Shown here in pieces: positions 16,703-24,850 of a stretch of 64,000 nt of DNA; the stretch's first letter is position 1, and the number at the start of each line of letters is the position of its first letter. This stretch comes from Nonomuraea guangzhouensis (GTDB taxonomy: Bacteria; Actinomycetota; Actinomycetes; Streptosporangiales; Streptosporangiaceae): contig NZ_JAHKRM010000005.1 in assembly GCF_019396345.1 (NCBI RefSeq), forward strand, positions 124,001-188,000, written 5' to 3'. The notes beneath the pieces are model-generated. The model had not been told where the DNA came from. It searched no databases and was given only the letters and a program-made list of their open reading frames with translations. The position numbers were made by a program, and so were the translations under genes.

Positions 16703-18181
16703 TCAGTGGTGGCCGGCCAGGGCGGGCTCGCGTGGCTCGCCGGACAGGACCGGGTGGGTGTTGCGGGCGCGCAGGACGAGCCCGGCCAGGACCGCCGCGG
16801 CGAGTACCGCGGCGGCGCTGAGCAGGAAGACCGAGGACATGGCCGAGGTGAAGGCGTCGCGGGCGGCCTGCGCGAGCGGGGCGTCCCCGGCGGCGAGCCC
16901 GTCCGCGACCGAGCGCCGGGCCGCCTCGGGCGCGGTCGCGGGCATGGCGGCGGTGTAGGCGCTGGACAGGACGCTGCCCAGGACGGCGACACCGAGCGCG
17001 GCGCCCGCCTGCTGAATGGTGTCGTTGAGCGCGGAGCCGACCCCGGCGTGCTCGGCGGGGACGGCGCCCATCAACGCGGAGACGGCCGCGGGCATGGCCA
17101 GACCGCCGCCGGCGCCGAGGGTGAGCAGGGCGCAGGCCATCACCGCGAACGATCCGGGGACGGCCAGCAGGGCGAACCCGGCGGCCATCACGGTGAGCCC
17201 CGTGACGATCAGGGCCCGGTTGCCGATCCTGGTGCCGAGGGCGGCGCCGAGCGCGTTGCAGGCCAGCGAGGCGACCGCCATCGGGGCGAAGGCCAGCCCC
17301 GCCTGGGTGGGGGTGTAGCCGAGCACGTACTGCAGGTATTGGCTGAACACCAGCAGCAGGCCGCCGTTGCCGATCTGGACCAGGGTGAGGGAGAAGCTGC
17401 CACCGCTGAAGACGCGGTCGCGGAACAGGCGCAGCGGGACCATCGGGTACGCCGTGCGCAGCTCCCAGAGCACGAAGCCGATCAGCGCGCCGACGGCGAG
17501 GGCCAAGGCCGGCACGGACAGGCCGTGCGGCAGCTCGATGATCGTCCAGACCAGTGCGGTCATGCCGGAGGCGGACAGGATCGCGCCCAGCGGATCCGGC
17601 CTGCTCCAGGGGCCCTTCGACTCGGGCATCAGGACGAGGGCCGCGACGATCGCCAGCGCGGCGACCGGCACGTTGATCAGGAACACCGACCCCCACCAGA
17701 ACCAGGCGATCAACGCACCGCCCAGGACGGGCCCACCGACCAGTCCGGCCATGGCCACGGCGCTCCAGGCGGCCATCGCCTTGCGCCGCTCCTCGTCGTC
17801 GAAGACGGTGATGAGGATGGACAGCGTGCTCGGCATGATCAGCGCGCCGCCGACGCCCATCGCCGCACGGGCGGCGATCAACTGGACGGGGTCGGCGGCG
17901 AAGGCCGCCACCAGCGAGGCGGCGCCGAACAACGCCAGGCCGATGATCATGATTTTCCGGCGGCCGAACCGGTCCGACAGGCTGCCGGCCGTCAGCAGCA
18001 GGCCGGCGAAGACCAGGATGTAGGAGTCCAGGATCCACTGGGTGTCCTGGGCCGTGGCGCCGAGGTCGGCGGCCAGCGGCGGGATCGCCACCGTCAGCAC
18101 CATGTTGTCGATGACCAGCACCAGGGTGCTGAGACATAACACGATCAGGATGAGCCAGCGGCGTGGATGACGTGCTTGCAT
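16703..18181 (-). CDS. MFS multidrug exporter, EmrB/QacA (DHA2, 14-TM) family
   Basis: A 492-residue proton-driven exporter. Motif A is seen in GSLSDRFGRRKIMI after TM2, the DHA2 motif WILDSYIL in TM1-2, and a drug:H+ antiporter-2 motif C-like GPVLGGAL in TM5. Hydrophobic segments fit 14 TMs, ending in a short basic tail. Start ATG 18181 (MQARHPRRWLIL) has GGAAGG 5 bp upstream; the upstream open extension is not conserved-looking. It probably forms an operon with the downstream serine hydrolase. Confidence 0.9.
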   Translation of the reverse strand: MQARHPRRWLILIVLCLSTLVLVIDNMVLTVAIPPLAADLGATAQDTQWILDSYILVFAGLLLTAGSLSDRFGRRKIMIIGLALFGAASLVAAFAADPVQLIAARAAMGVGGALIMPSTLSILITVFDDEERRKAMAAWSAVAMAGLVGGPVLGGALIAWFWWGSVFLINVPVAALAIVAALVLMPESKGPWSRPDPLGAILSASGMTALVWTIIELPHGLSVPALALAVGALIGFVLWELRTAYPMVPLRLFRDRVFSGGSFSLTLVQIGNGGLLLVFSQYLQYVLGYTPTQAGLAFAPMAVASLACNALGAALGTRIGNRALIVTGLTVMAAGFALLAVPGSFAVMACALLTLGAGGGLAMPAAVSALMGAVPAEHAGVGSALNDTIQQAGAALGVAVLGSVLSSAYTAAMPATAPEAARRSVADGLAAGDAPLAQAARDAFTSAMSSVFLLSAAAVLAAAVLAGLVLRARNTHPVLSGEPREPALAGHH

Positions 18182-18279
18182 GAGAACCTTCCAGAAAACC
18201 TGCCGAGGAGCGCGCGGTGTCCCGGGCATGGGGACGCGCGTGTCCGCGGACGGAAAAACGTCACAAGGGATTGGCCGGG

Positions 18280-18657
18280 TCACGCCCCGGCGGGCGGAAT
18301 CCATTCGGCGAGCTGGACCACGACGCCGTTGGGGTCGGTCAGGCACAGCCGCCACTCGCCCCAGGGCTCCTGGCGCAGCGGCGTGGTGATGTTGGCGCCC
18401 TCCCGGCGCAGCCGGTCGTGCTCGGCGTCGATCCCGACGACGGTGAAGGACACGACCATGTCCGTCCGGCGGCTCCGCGGCGGCTGCTCGAGGTCGCGCT
18501 GTCGTACGACCAGGTCCACCGCCGCGTCGTCGCGGCCCAGCCACACGAAACCGTCGCCGGACACCACCTCGCGAAAGCCGAGGTGCGTGCCGAAGAACCG
18601 GCTGCAGGCCGCCATGTCGTCAACGCTCAGCGACACCGTGGAGGCGATCACGTTCAC
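18280..18657 (-). CDS. VOC superfamily (glyoxalase/bleomycin resistance) protein
   Basis: A 125-residue single VOC module with two beta-alpha-beta-beta-beta halves: VIASTVSLSVDDMAACSRFF at the N-terminus and FTVVGIDAEHDRL then LCLTDPNGVVVQLAEW at the C-terminus. This fold serves in lyases, dioxygenases and drug-sequestering resistance proteins. It reads divergently from the LysR gene at 18841 across 183 bp, so the LysR protein is the likely regulator. Confidence 0.85.
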   Translation of the reverse strand: MNVIASTVSLSVDDMAACSRFFGTHLGFREVVSGDGFVWLGRDDAAVDLVVRQRDLEQPPRSRRTDMVVSFTVVGIDAEHDRLRREGANITTPLRQEPWGEWRLCLTDPNGVVVQLAEWIPPAGA

Positions 18658-18840
18658 GTGCGAACCTCTGGCTCTGGTCGCCGGACCGGCAGGCCCATGT
18701 CACACTTCCTTCCGATAGGTCGATCTTTGGTCACCGGAGCCCGCTCCGCTGACAAGATCAAGCATTCTGGCTGGCCAGGCCCGGAACAATGGCGGAAGAC
18801 GTAATGCCGGTTAACCCAGAAGTTCACGATCGGGGGCGGG

Positions 18841-19731
18841 ATGGAACTGCGGGACATCGAGATCTTTCTGGCCCTGGCCGAGGAGCTCCATTTCGGCAAG
18901 ACCGCCGAGCGGCTGCACGTGACTCCGGCTCGGGTGAGCCAGGCGATCAAGAAGCAGGAGCGCGGCGTCGGCGGCAAGCTGTTCGAGCGCACGAGCCGCA
19001 ACGTCCAGTTGACCGCGCTCGGCGAGCGGCTGTATCAGGACCTGCGGGTGGTGTACCAGGGCCTGCACGACAGCATGGAACGAGCCAGGCTGGCCGCCCA
19101 GGGCAAGACCGACGTGCTGCGCGTCGGCATGCTGCCCAGCAATGCTCACGACCTGCTCCCCTTCTGGCAGGAGTTCCGCTCCCGCCACCCCGCGTGGGGG
19201 CTGCGGATCCGGCACAACCCCTTCATCCAGCCGTTCGAGCCGCTGCGCAACGGGGAGATCGACGTGCTGGTGTCCTGGCTGCCGGTGGAGGAGCCCGATC
19301 TGACCGTCGGGCCGGTCGTCTTCACCGAGCACAGGGTGATGCTGGTGCCTGTCGGCCACGCGCTCGCCGACCGCGAGTCGGTCTCCCTGGAGGCGCTGGG
19401 CGACCACGGCGTCATGCGGCCCTCGATCGTCCAGCCCGACTACTGGGAGGACGCCTTCACGCCCTTCCAGACCCCCAGCGGCCGGCTGATCGAGCGCAGT
19501 CTGGCCGTCTCGCAGCTGGACGACGTGTTCACCCTCGTCGGCGCCGACGGGGCCGTGCACAACCTGGCGGCCCACGCTGCCCGCTACCACGCTCGCCCCG
19601 ACATCGTCTACCTGCCGATCCACGACGCGCCGCTGCTGAGATGGGGGCTGGTGTGGCGCGGCGACGCCGAGACCGAACTCGTCCGCGCTCTGGCCCAGGT
19701 GATTCGCGACCTGGGCACCGCCTGCCTCTGA
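18841..19731 (+). CDS. LysR-family transcriptional regulator
   Basis: A 296-residue regulator. The HTH is RDIEIFLALAEELHFGKTAERL and VTPARVSQAIKKQE; the effector domain contains LRVGMLPSN and LVPVGHALADRESV. Start ATG 18841 is preceded by CGGGGGCGGG. The divergent arrangement with the VOC gene suggests control of that gene and perhaps of the MFS/hydrolase operon beyond it. Confidence 0.92.
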   Translation: MELRDIEIFLALAEELHFGKTAERLHVTPARVSQAIKKQERGVGGKLFERTSRNVQLTALGERLYQDLRVVYQGLHDSMERARLAAQGKTDVLRVGMLPSNAHDLLPFWQEFRSRHPAWGLRIRHNPFIQPFEPLRNGEIDVLVSWLPVEEPDLTVGPVVFTEHRVMLVPVGHALADRESVSLEALGDHGVMRPSIVQPDYWEDAFTPFQTPSGRLIERSLAVSQLDDVFTLVGADGAVHNLAAHAARYHARPDIVYLPIHDAPLLRWGLVWRGDAETELVRALAQVIRDLGTACL

Positions 19732-19798
19732 GCTCGTTATCAGCGCTTTAGGCGGCGATCGCCTGGCGGACGCCGGTACGGCCCTGCGGATCTGGCCG

Positions 19799-20398
19799 TC
19801 ACGCCTGGACCAGGGTGATGACGCCCGCGCTCACGAGGGCGACCGCCCACATGCGGTCCAGGTTGAACCAGGCGCGCCGGAGCACCGTGAGGCCCACCAC
19901 CTCGTACACGACCAGGGCGATGACACCCGCCACCACGAACATCGCCAGCGTGTGCAGAGCGGCCACCGCCAGGCCGCCGGTGAGGGCGTGGCCCGGGTGG
20001 CCGGGGACGTGCAGGCCGGTGAAGACCGGCAGCAGCATCAGGCCGGCGCCGTGGGCCGAGGACATCAGGAACGACCAGCAGGCCAGCTGCCACAGCGACA
20101 GCCGCATCCCCACCCAGCGGAAGTGCCGGGTCGACAGCAGCCGCCACAGGCCGAACCCGACCAGCACCACCCCGCCGCCGATCGACAGCACCCTGCCGGT
20201 GACCAGCGAGCCGGTGGCGCCGACGACGAGCGCGACCAGGGCGACCGAGGCCAGATGGCCGAGCGCGATGACCGGCAGCGACTGCAGCAGCAGGTCCCTG
20301 CTGCGCTCCTGCAGGCCGCGGGCCACGGCGAACAGCCAGCCCATGGCCGGGTTCAGGCCGTGGAAGGCGCCCAGCAGGAGCACCGTGGCGATCGTCAC
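19799..20398 (-). CDS. Integral membrane protein partnered with SBP56
   Basis: A 199-residue protein with about six TM helices. It opens HGLNPAMGWLFAVARG and has a second SSAHGAGLMLLPVFTGL motif; the paired H-G motifs in TM1 and TM4 recall the HoxN/RcnA and TauE-type small-ion permeases, but I cannot assign a substrate. Its start overlaps the SBP56 stop by 4 bp (ATGA), so the two are coupled. The context suggests metal supply (for example copper) or sulfur-product export for the methanethiol oxidase. Confidence 0.72.
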   Translation of the reverse strand: MTIATVLLLGAFHGLNPAMGWLFAVARGLQERSRDLLLQSLPVIALGHLASVALVALVVGATGSLVTGRVLSIGGGVVLVGFGLWRLLSTRHFRWVGMRLSLWQLACWSFLMSSAHGAGLMLLPVFTGLHVPGHPGHALTGGLAVAALHTLAMFVVAGVIALVVYEVVGLTVLRRAWFNLDRMWAVALVSAGVITLVQA

Positions 20399-21786
20399 GG
20401 GTAGCAGTAGGAATCGGAGGAGGCATCGCCGCCCTGCAGCCGCACCTGGTGGGGGCGCAGGCCGCGAAACGCCTCGCCGTGGGGGAAGAAGCGGGTGTCG
20501 AGAGTGAAGGAGTCGGCGTCGATCTTGGCCATCCAGGCGCCGACGCCCTCAGGGTAGAACTGGTCGTCCCAGGCGCCGTACAGGGAGTTGGTGACGTAGA
20601 CGCGGCGGCCGTCGCGGCTGACCTCCACCATCTGGGGGCCGCCCCGCAGGGGCAGCGACGGCTGGGCCGGGTGGGGCGCCTGCCGGACGATGCCGCCGAG
20701 CTTGACCGAGCCCAGCTCCACGGGCTTGGTCGGGTCCGACACGTCGTACTGCTTGAGCTCGCCGGTGCCCCAGCACGAGACGTACAGCCGCTGGTCGTCG
20801 ACCGACAGGTCGATGTCGGTGACCAGCGGCGGCACCGCGCCGAAGGGCTGCAGCAGGGGCGGCAGCAGGCCGGCGTCGGCGGGTTCGGCGGGGATGGAGA
20901 TCACCTTGCGGGCCTGCCAGCGGCCGTTCTCGTGGAACCAGAGCCAGACGGAGGCCGACAGGTCCGCGACGCTGATGACGACCCCGGCGAACCCGTAGGT
21001 GCGGGTGGGGTCGTGGGCCGGGCGGAGCTCCAGGGTCATCTGGTGTTCGTCGCCGAGGTCGACCTCCTGGACGTGCCTGCGCTTGCGTAGATCCCAGAAG
21101 TGCAGTTTGTGGCCGTACGCGCGGCCGAGCAGCAGCTCCCCCACCACCCCGTCCTCGATCATCGACGGCGTGCCCCACTCGGAGCTGATCAGCACGTCAT
21201 GGTTGAGGTGCCACCAGAAGTCGTAGGCGAGATACTGCGGCCCCCGGTCCATCTCCCAGCGCCCGAGCACGTCGAAGGAGGTGTGGTCGAGGATCGCGAT
21301 CCCGCCCGGCCCCTCGTTGCCGTTCGCGCCGCCGAGCGCGGACAGGTAGAGCCCTTCCGGCCCGCAGTGCACGGTGTGGGGCCGCGAGTAGCCGGCCCGC
21401 TTGGCCAGCTCCTCCGCCTCGATGACCTTGACCAGTTCGGGGCTGATCCGGTCCTTGGTGTCGAAGATGTGGATCCGCGAGGACCGCAGCCCCGGCACGA
21501 CGAGGTAGCGGCGTTCGACGTGCGGATGCGGGGCGTAGGGACACAGCGCGCTGCTGCAGGCGTTCCATCCGAAGTGGTGCAGCTCGTCGCCGGTGTTGGG
21601 CAGGTCGGTCCAGCCCACCACCTGGCCGTAGGTCGGCGAGGCGGCATCGGTGTCGATGACGGCCAGCGCGTCCGGCCTGGTCGCCGACCTGTCGAAGGCG
21701 GCGACGTAGGCCAGTTTCTCGGCGGGTGCGTCTGCCGCGTCCCTCGGCGATGGATAGAACGTGGGGTCCGGAGTCCAGAGGCTCAT
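20395..21786 (-). CDS. Selenium-binding protein 56 family / methanethiol oxidase
   Basis: A 463-residue soluble beta-propeller of the SBP56 family, whose bacterial members oxidise methanethiol to formaldehyde, sulfide and hydrogen peroxide using copper (EC 1.8.3.4). Landmarks: ELHHFGWNACSSALCP, SRPHTVHCGPEGLY, YDFWWHLNHDVLISSEWG, GDEHQMTLELRPAHDPT, VTDIDLSVDDQRLYVSCWG and the C-terminal LRPHQVRLQGGDASSDSYCYP. His-rich motifs supply metal ligands. It starts 75 bp after narI on the same strand and is coupled to the membrane protein gene downstream. Confidence 0.9.
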   Translation of the reverse strand: MSLWTPDPTFYPSPRDAADAPAEKLAYVAAFDRSATRPDALAVIDTDAASPTYGQVVGWTDLPNTGDELHHFGWNACSSALCPYAPHPHVERRYLVVPGLRSSRIHIFDTKDRISPELVKVIEAEELAKRAGYSRPHTVHCGPEGLYLSALGGANGNEGPGGIAILDHTSFDVLGRWEMDRGPQYLAYDFWWHLNHDVLISSEWGTPSMIEDGVVGELLLGRAYGHKLHFWDLRKRRHVQEVDLGDEHQMTLELRPAHDPTRTYGFAGVVISVADLSASVWLWFHENGRWQARKVISIPAEPADAGLLPPLLQPFGAVPPLVTDIDLSVDDQRLYVSCWGTGELKQYDVSDPTKPVELGSVKLGGIVRQAPHPAQPSLPLRGGPQMVEVSRDGRRVYVTNSLYGAWDDQFYPEGVGAWMAKIDADSFTLDTRFFPHGEAFRGLRPHQVRLQGGDASSDSYCYP

Positions 21787-21861
21787 CCTTTCACGTATCC
21801 ACTAATTTCCTACAAGGTCAACCGGGTATGGGCCACGTTTTCGGAATGGTCGCGCAAGGTC

Positions 21862-22593
21862 TCAGCGTGAGGGCTCCCAGCCGCGCCGGGGCGTACGGGC
21901 GCCGGCCGGCTGGTCGGCGCGGCTGCGGTAGACGATGTAGGGGCGGGTCAGGTAGCCGATGGGCGCGGTGAGCATGTGCACCAGCCGGGTGAACGGCCAG
22001 ATGGCGAACAGCAGCAGCGCGCTGAGCGCGTGCAACTGGAACAGGATCGGCGCGCCGGCCATCAGCGCGGGCCGCGGGCTGAAGGTGAAGATCGACCGGA
22101 ACCAGGGCGAGATGGTGGTGCGATAGTCGTAGCCGGAGCCGATGACGTTGGCCGCCACCGTGGCGGCCAGGCCGAGCACGATGGTGATGCTCAGCACGGC
22201 GTACATGAGCTTGTCGTTGCGGGTGGTGGCCGTGAAGACGGGTCCGACGGTGCGCCGCCGGTAGATGAGGATCGCCAGGCCGCCGAGGGTGGCGGCGCCC
22301 GCGATGGTGCCGAGCACGACGGCGGTGACGTGGTAGGCCTCCTCGCTCATCCCTATGGCCGCCGTCCAGCTCTTGGGGATCACCAGCCCGCCGATGTGGC
22401 CGAGCAGGACGACCAGGATGCCGAAGTGGAACAGCGGGCTGCCGACGCGCAGCAGCCGCGACTCGTACATCTGCGACGAGCGGGTGGTCCAGCCGAACTT
22501 GTCATAGCGGTAGCGCCACAGGTGGCCGAGCACGAACAGCGTCAGCGCCACGTACGGCGCCACCACCCACAGCAGGATCTCCAGGCTTTTCAT
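21862..22593 (-). CDS. narI: Respiratory nitrate reductase gamma subunit (cytochrome b)
   Basis: A 243-residue membrane subunit with five TM helices that takes electrons from menaquinol through two b hemes and passes them to NarH. Conserved segments include SPLFHFGILVVLLGHIGGLVIP and LFQLHALSALLLFAIWPFTRLVH, which hold the heme-ligand histidines. ATG 22593 overlaps the narJ stop by 4 bp. It is the last gene of narGHJI. Confidence 0.95.
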   Translation of the reverse strand: MKSLEILLWVVAPYVALTLFVLGHLWRYRYDKFGWTTRSSQMYESRLLRVGSPLFHFGILVVLLGHIGGLVIPKSWTAAIGMSEEAYHVTAVVLGTIAGAATLGGLAILIYRRRTVGPVFTATTRNDKLMYAVLSITIVLGLAATVAANVIGSGYDYRTTISPWFRSIFTFSPRPALMAGAPILFQLHALSALLLFAIWPFTRLVHMLTAPIGYLTRPYIVYRSRADQPAGARTPRRGWEPSR

Positions 22594-23198
22594 CTGTAAG
22601 GCTCCAATCCGACCTCCTCGGCCGGCGGTCCTTCGGCCGCCAGCCGCAGCGCGGCCTCCTTCTCGCGCGAGCCGGCCGGGGGCAGGGTGGCCGCCACGGC
22701 CGCCACCACGTCGGCGTACGGCGAGCGCTCGTCCTCCAGCGCCGCGCGCAGCAGCTCCAGGCCCGCACGGTGCTCCTGCAGCAGGCGGCGGGCCGCCCGC
22801 ACGCCACCGCGGGCCGACAGCTCGCACACCACCGCCACGTGGTCGGGCAGTTCGCCGTCGGCCACCTCGAAACCGTCGGCGCGCAGGGCGTGCTTGAAAC
22901 GCAGCAGCGCGCCGCCGCGCTTGCGGGTGTCGCCGTAGGCGTAGTACGTCAGGTACGGGCAGCAGCGCCGCTTGAGGTCGAAGGTCGCCACGTAATGGGC
23001 GGCCAGGTCGCCCTGCGCGGTGACGGCGGTGTGGTCGAGGAAGGCGGTCAGGCGCTCGCGCACCTCACCGCCGGGCAGCGCGGCCACGGCCCCGGCCAGC
23101 AACTGCCGGGCGTCGTACAACCGGTCGTCGGGGTAGCCGAGCAGCACCGATGCCACCATGTGCGCCGTACGCAGCTCGCCTTCGCCCAGATCAATCAT
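22590..23198 (-). CDS. narJ: Nitrate reductase molybdenum-cofactor assembly chaperone
   Basis: A 202-residue TorD/NarJ-family helical chaperone needed for cofactor insertion into NarG and membrane docking; it is not part of the final enzyme. Typical stretches are LLGYPDD near the N-terminus, the FDLKRRCCPYLTYYAYGDTRKRG motif and LPDHVAVVCELSA. Its start overlaps narH by 4 bp and its end overlaps narI by 4 bp, showing tight translational coupling. Confidence 0.95.
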   Translation of the reverse strand: MIDLGEGELRTAHMVASVLLGYPDDRLYDARQLLAGAVAALPGGEVRERLTAFLDHTAVTAQGDLAAHYVATFDLKRRCCPYLTYYAYGDTRKRGGALLRFKHALRADGFEVADGELPDHVAVVCELSARGGVRAARRLLQEHRAGLELLRAALEDERSPYADVVAAVAATLPPAGSREKEAALRLAAEGPPAEEVGLEPYR

Positions 23199-24850
23199 GA
23201 TTTGCCCCGGTTTCTCTTGGGGAACAGCCCGTCGGGAGTGCCCTTGCCGTCCCAGTTGAGGAGGTTGACGCGGCCGCGTAGCTCGTCGGCGTCCTCCAGG
23301 TCATCGCCGGCCTGCCGCTCGCGCAGCGCGTGGAAGTTCTCCACCGCGACCGGGGCGGGCAGGCCGGAGGCCTCGCCGAACGGGCCGCCCATGCCGGGCC
23401 CGCCTTCGTAGTCGAGGCTGCATCCGGTGGCGCTCTCCTCCAGCCGCGCGCCCTGCTCGGCGTGGGCCTGGGGGATCACGTACCGCTCGGCGTACGGTGC
23501 CAGGGCCAGCAGCCGGTGCATCGCCTCGACCTGCTCGCCGCTCATCCCTACAGCGGCGGCGATCGACTCGTCGGGGTCCTGGCCGAGGTTGAGGCGGCGC
23601 ATGTAGGAACGCATGGCGGCCAGACGGCGCAGCACGGCTCGGACCGGCTCGGGGTCGCCGGCGGTGAACAGCTCGGCGAGGTAGCCGATCGGAATGCGCA
23701 GGGCGTCGATCGCGCCGAACAGGTTCCCGGGGTCCTCGCCGTCGTGGCCGGTGCCGGACAGCACGTCCACCACGGGCGACAGGGGCGGGATGTACCAGAC
23801 CATCGGCATCGTGCGGTACTCCGGGTGCAGCGGGAGCGCGACGCCGTACTCGAAGATCAGCTGGTGGATCGGGGAGCTGCGGGCGGCCGCCAGCCAGTCC
23901 TCGGGGATGTTCGCGGCGCGGGCGGCGGCGATCACCTCGGGGTCGTGCGGGTCCAGCAGGACGCTCTTGTGCGCCTCGTACAGATCCTTCTCGTCCGGGA
24001 CGCTCGCCGCCTCGGCGACCCGGTCGGCGTCGTAGAGGAGCAGGCCGAGGTAGCGCAGCCGGCCCACGCAGGTCTCCGAGCAGACCGTGGGGATGCCGAC
24101 CTCGATGCGGGGGTAGCACATGGTGCACTTCTCGGCCTTGCCGGTGCGGTGGTTGAAGTACACCTTCTTGTACGGGCAGCCGGTCACGCACATGCGCCAG
24201 CCCCGGCAGCGGTCCTGGTCGACCAGGACGATCCCGTCCTCCGAGCGCTTGTACATCGCGCCGGACGGGCAGGAGGCCACGCACGAGGGGTTGAGGCAGT
24301 GCTCGCAGATGCGCGGCAGGTAGAACATGAACGCCTGCTCGAACTCCAGCTTCACCTGGCCCGACAGCTTGCGTAGCACCGGGTCGGCGGGGGCGAGCTC
24401 GGGGCCGCCGGCCAGGTTGTCGTCCCAGTTCGCACTCCAGCTGATCTTGGTGGGCTCGCCGCTGATGAGCGAGCGGGGCCGCGCCACCGGGGTGTCGGCC
24501 TGCATGGGGGCGGAGAAGAGCCGGTCGTAGTCGTAGGTCCAGGGCTCGTAGTAGTCCTGGATGGAGGGCATGAGTGGGTTCGCGAAGATGGTGAACAGCT
24601 TCTTGAGCCGCCCGCCCGCCTTCAGCCGGAGCCGGCCGCGCCGGTTGAGCTCCCAGCCGCCCTTCCATTTGTCCTGGTCCTGGTAGGTGCGGGGGTAGCC
24701 CTGGCCGGGGCGGGTCTCGACGTTGTTGAACCAGACGTACTCGGTGCCCGCCCGGTTGGTCCAGGCCTGCTTGCAGGTGACCGAACACGTGTGACAGCCG
24801 ATGCACTTGTCCAGGTTCATCACCATCGCGAGTTGAGCCATGATCCGCAT
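23195..24850 (-). CDS. narH: Respiratory nitrate reductase beta subunit (4Fe-4S electron transfer)
   Basis: A 551-residue iron-sulfur subunit wiring NarI to NarG. Four Cys clusters are visible: CIGCHTCSVTCKQAW, CEHCLNPSCVASCP, CRGWRMCVTGCPYKK (Trp in place of one Cys, as expected for the 3Fe-4S cluster) and CTMCYPRIEVGIPTVCSETC. ATG 24850 has AGGAGG 10 bp upstream and overlaps the narG stop by one base; ATG 24841 is an alternative. Cytoplasmic face of the membrane complex. Confidence 0.95.
   Translation of the reverse strand: MRIMAQLAMVMNLDKCIGCHTCSVTCKQAWTNRAGTEYVWFNNVETRPGQGYPRTYQDQDKWKGGWELNRRGRLRLKAGGRLKKLFTIFANPLMPSIQDYYEPWTYDYDRLFSAPMQADTPVARPRSLISGEPTKISWSANWDDNLAGGPELAPADPVLRKLSGQVKLEFEQAFMFYLPRICEHCLNPSCVASCPSGAMYKRSEDGIVLVDQDRCRGWRMCVTGCPYKKVYFNHRTGKAEKCTMCYPRIEVGIPTVCSETCVGRLRYLGLLLYDADRVAEAASVPDEKDLYEAHKSVLLDPHDPEVIAAARAANIPEDWLAAARSSPIHQLIFEYGVALPLHPEYRTMPMVWYIPPLSPVVDVLSGTGHDGEDPGNLFGAIDALRIPIGYLAELFTAGDPEPVRAVLRRLAAMRSYMRRLNLGQDPDESIAAAVGMSGEQVEAMHRLLALAPYAERYVIPQAHAEQGARLEESATGCSLDYEGGPGMGGPFGEASGLPAPVAVENFHALRERQAGDDLEDADELRGRVNLLNWDGKGTPDGLFPKRNRGKS

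Noticed and set aside
15225..18137. A 970-codon open frame on the minus strand covering both the serine hydrolase and the MFS region
   Set aside because: Only codons from ATG 16664 downward look like protein; the 5' part is the out-of-frame shadow of the MFS exporter.
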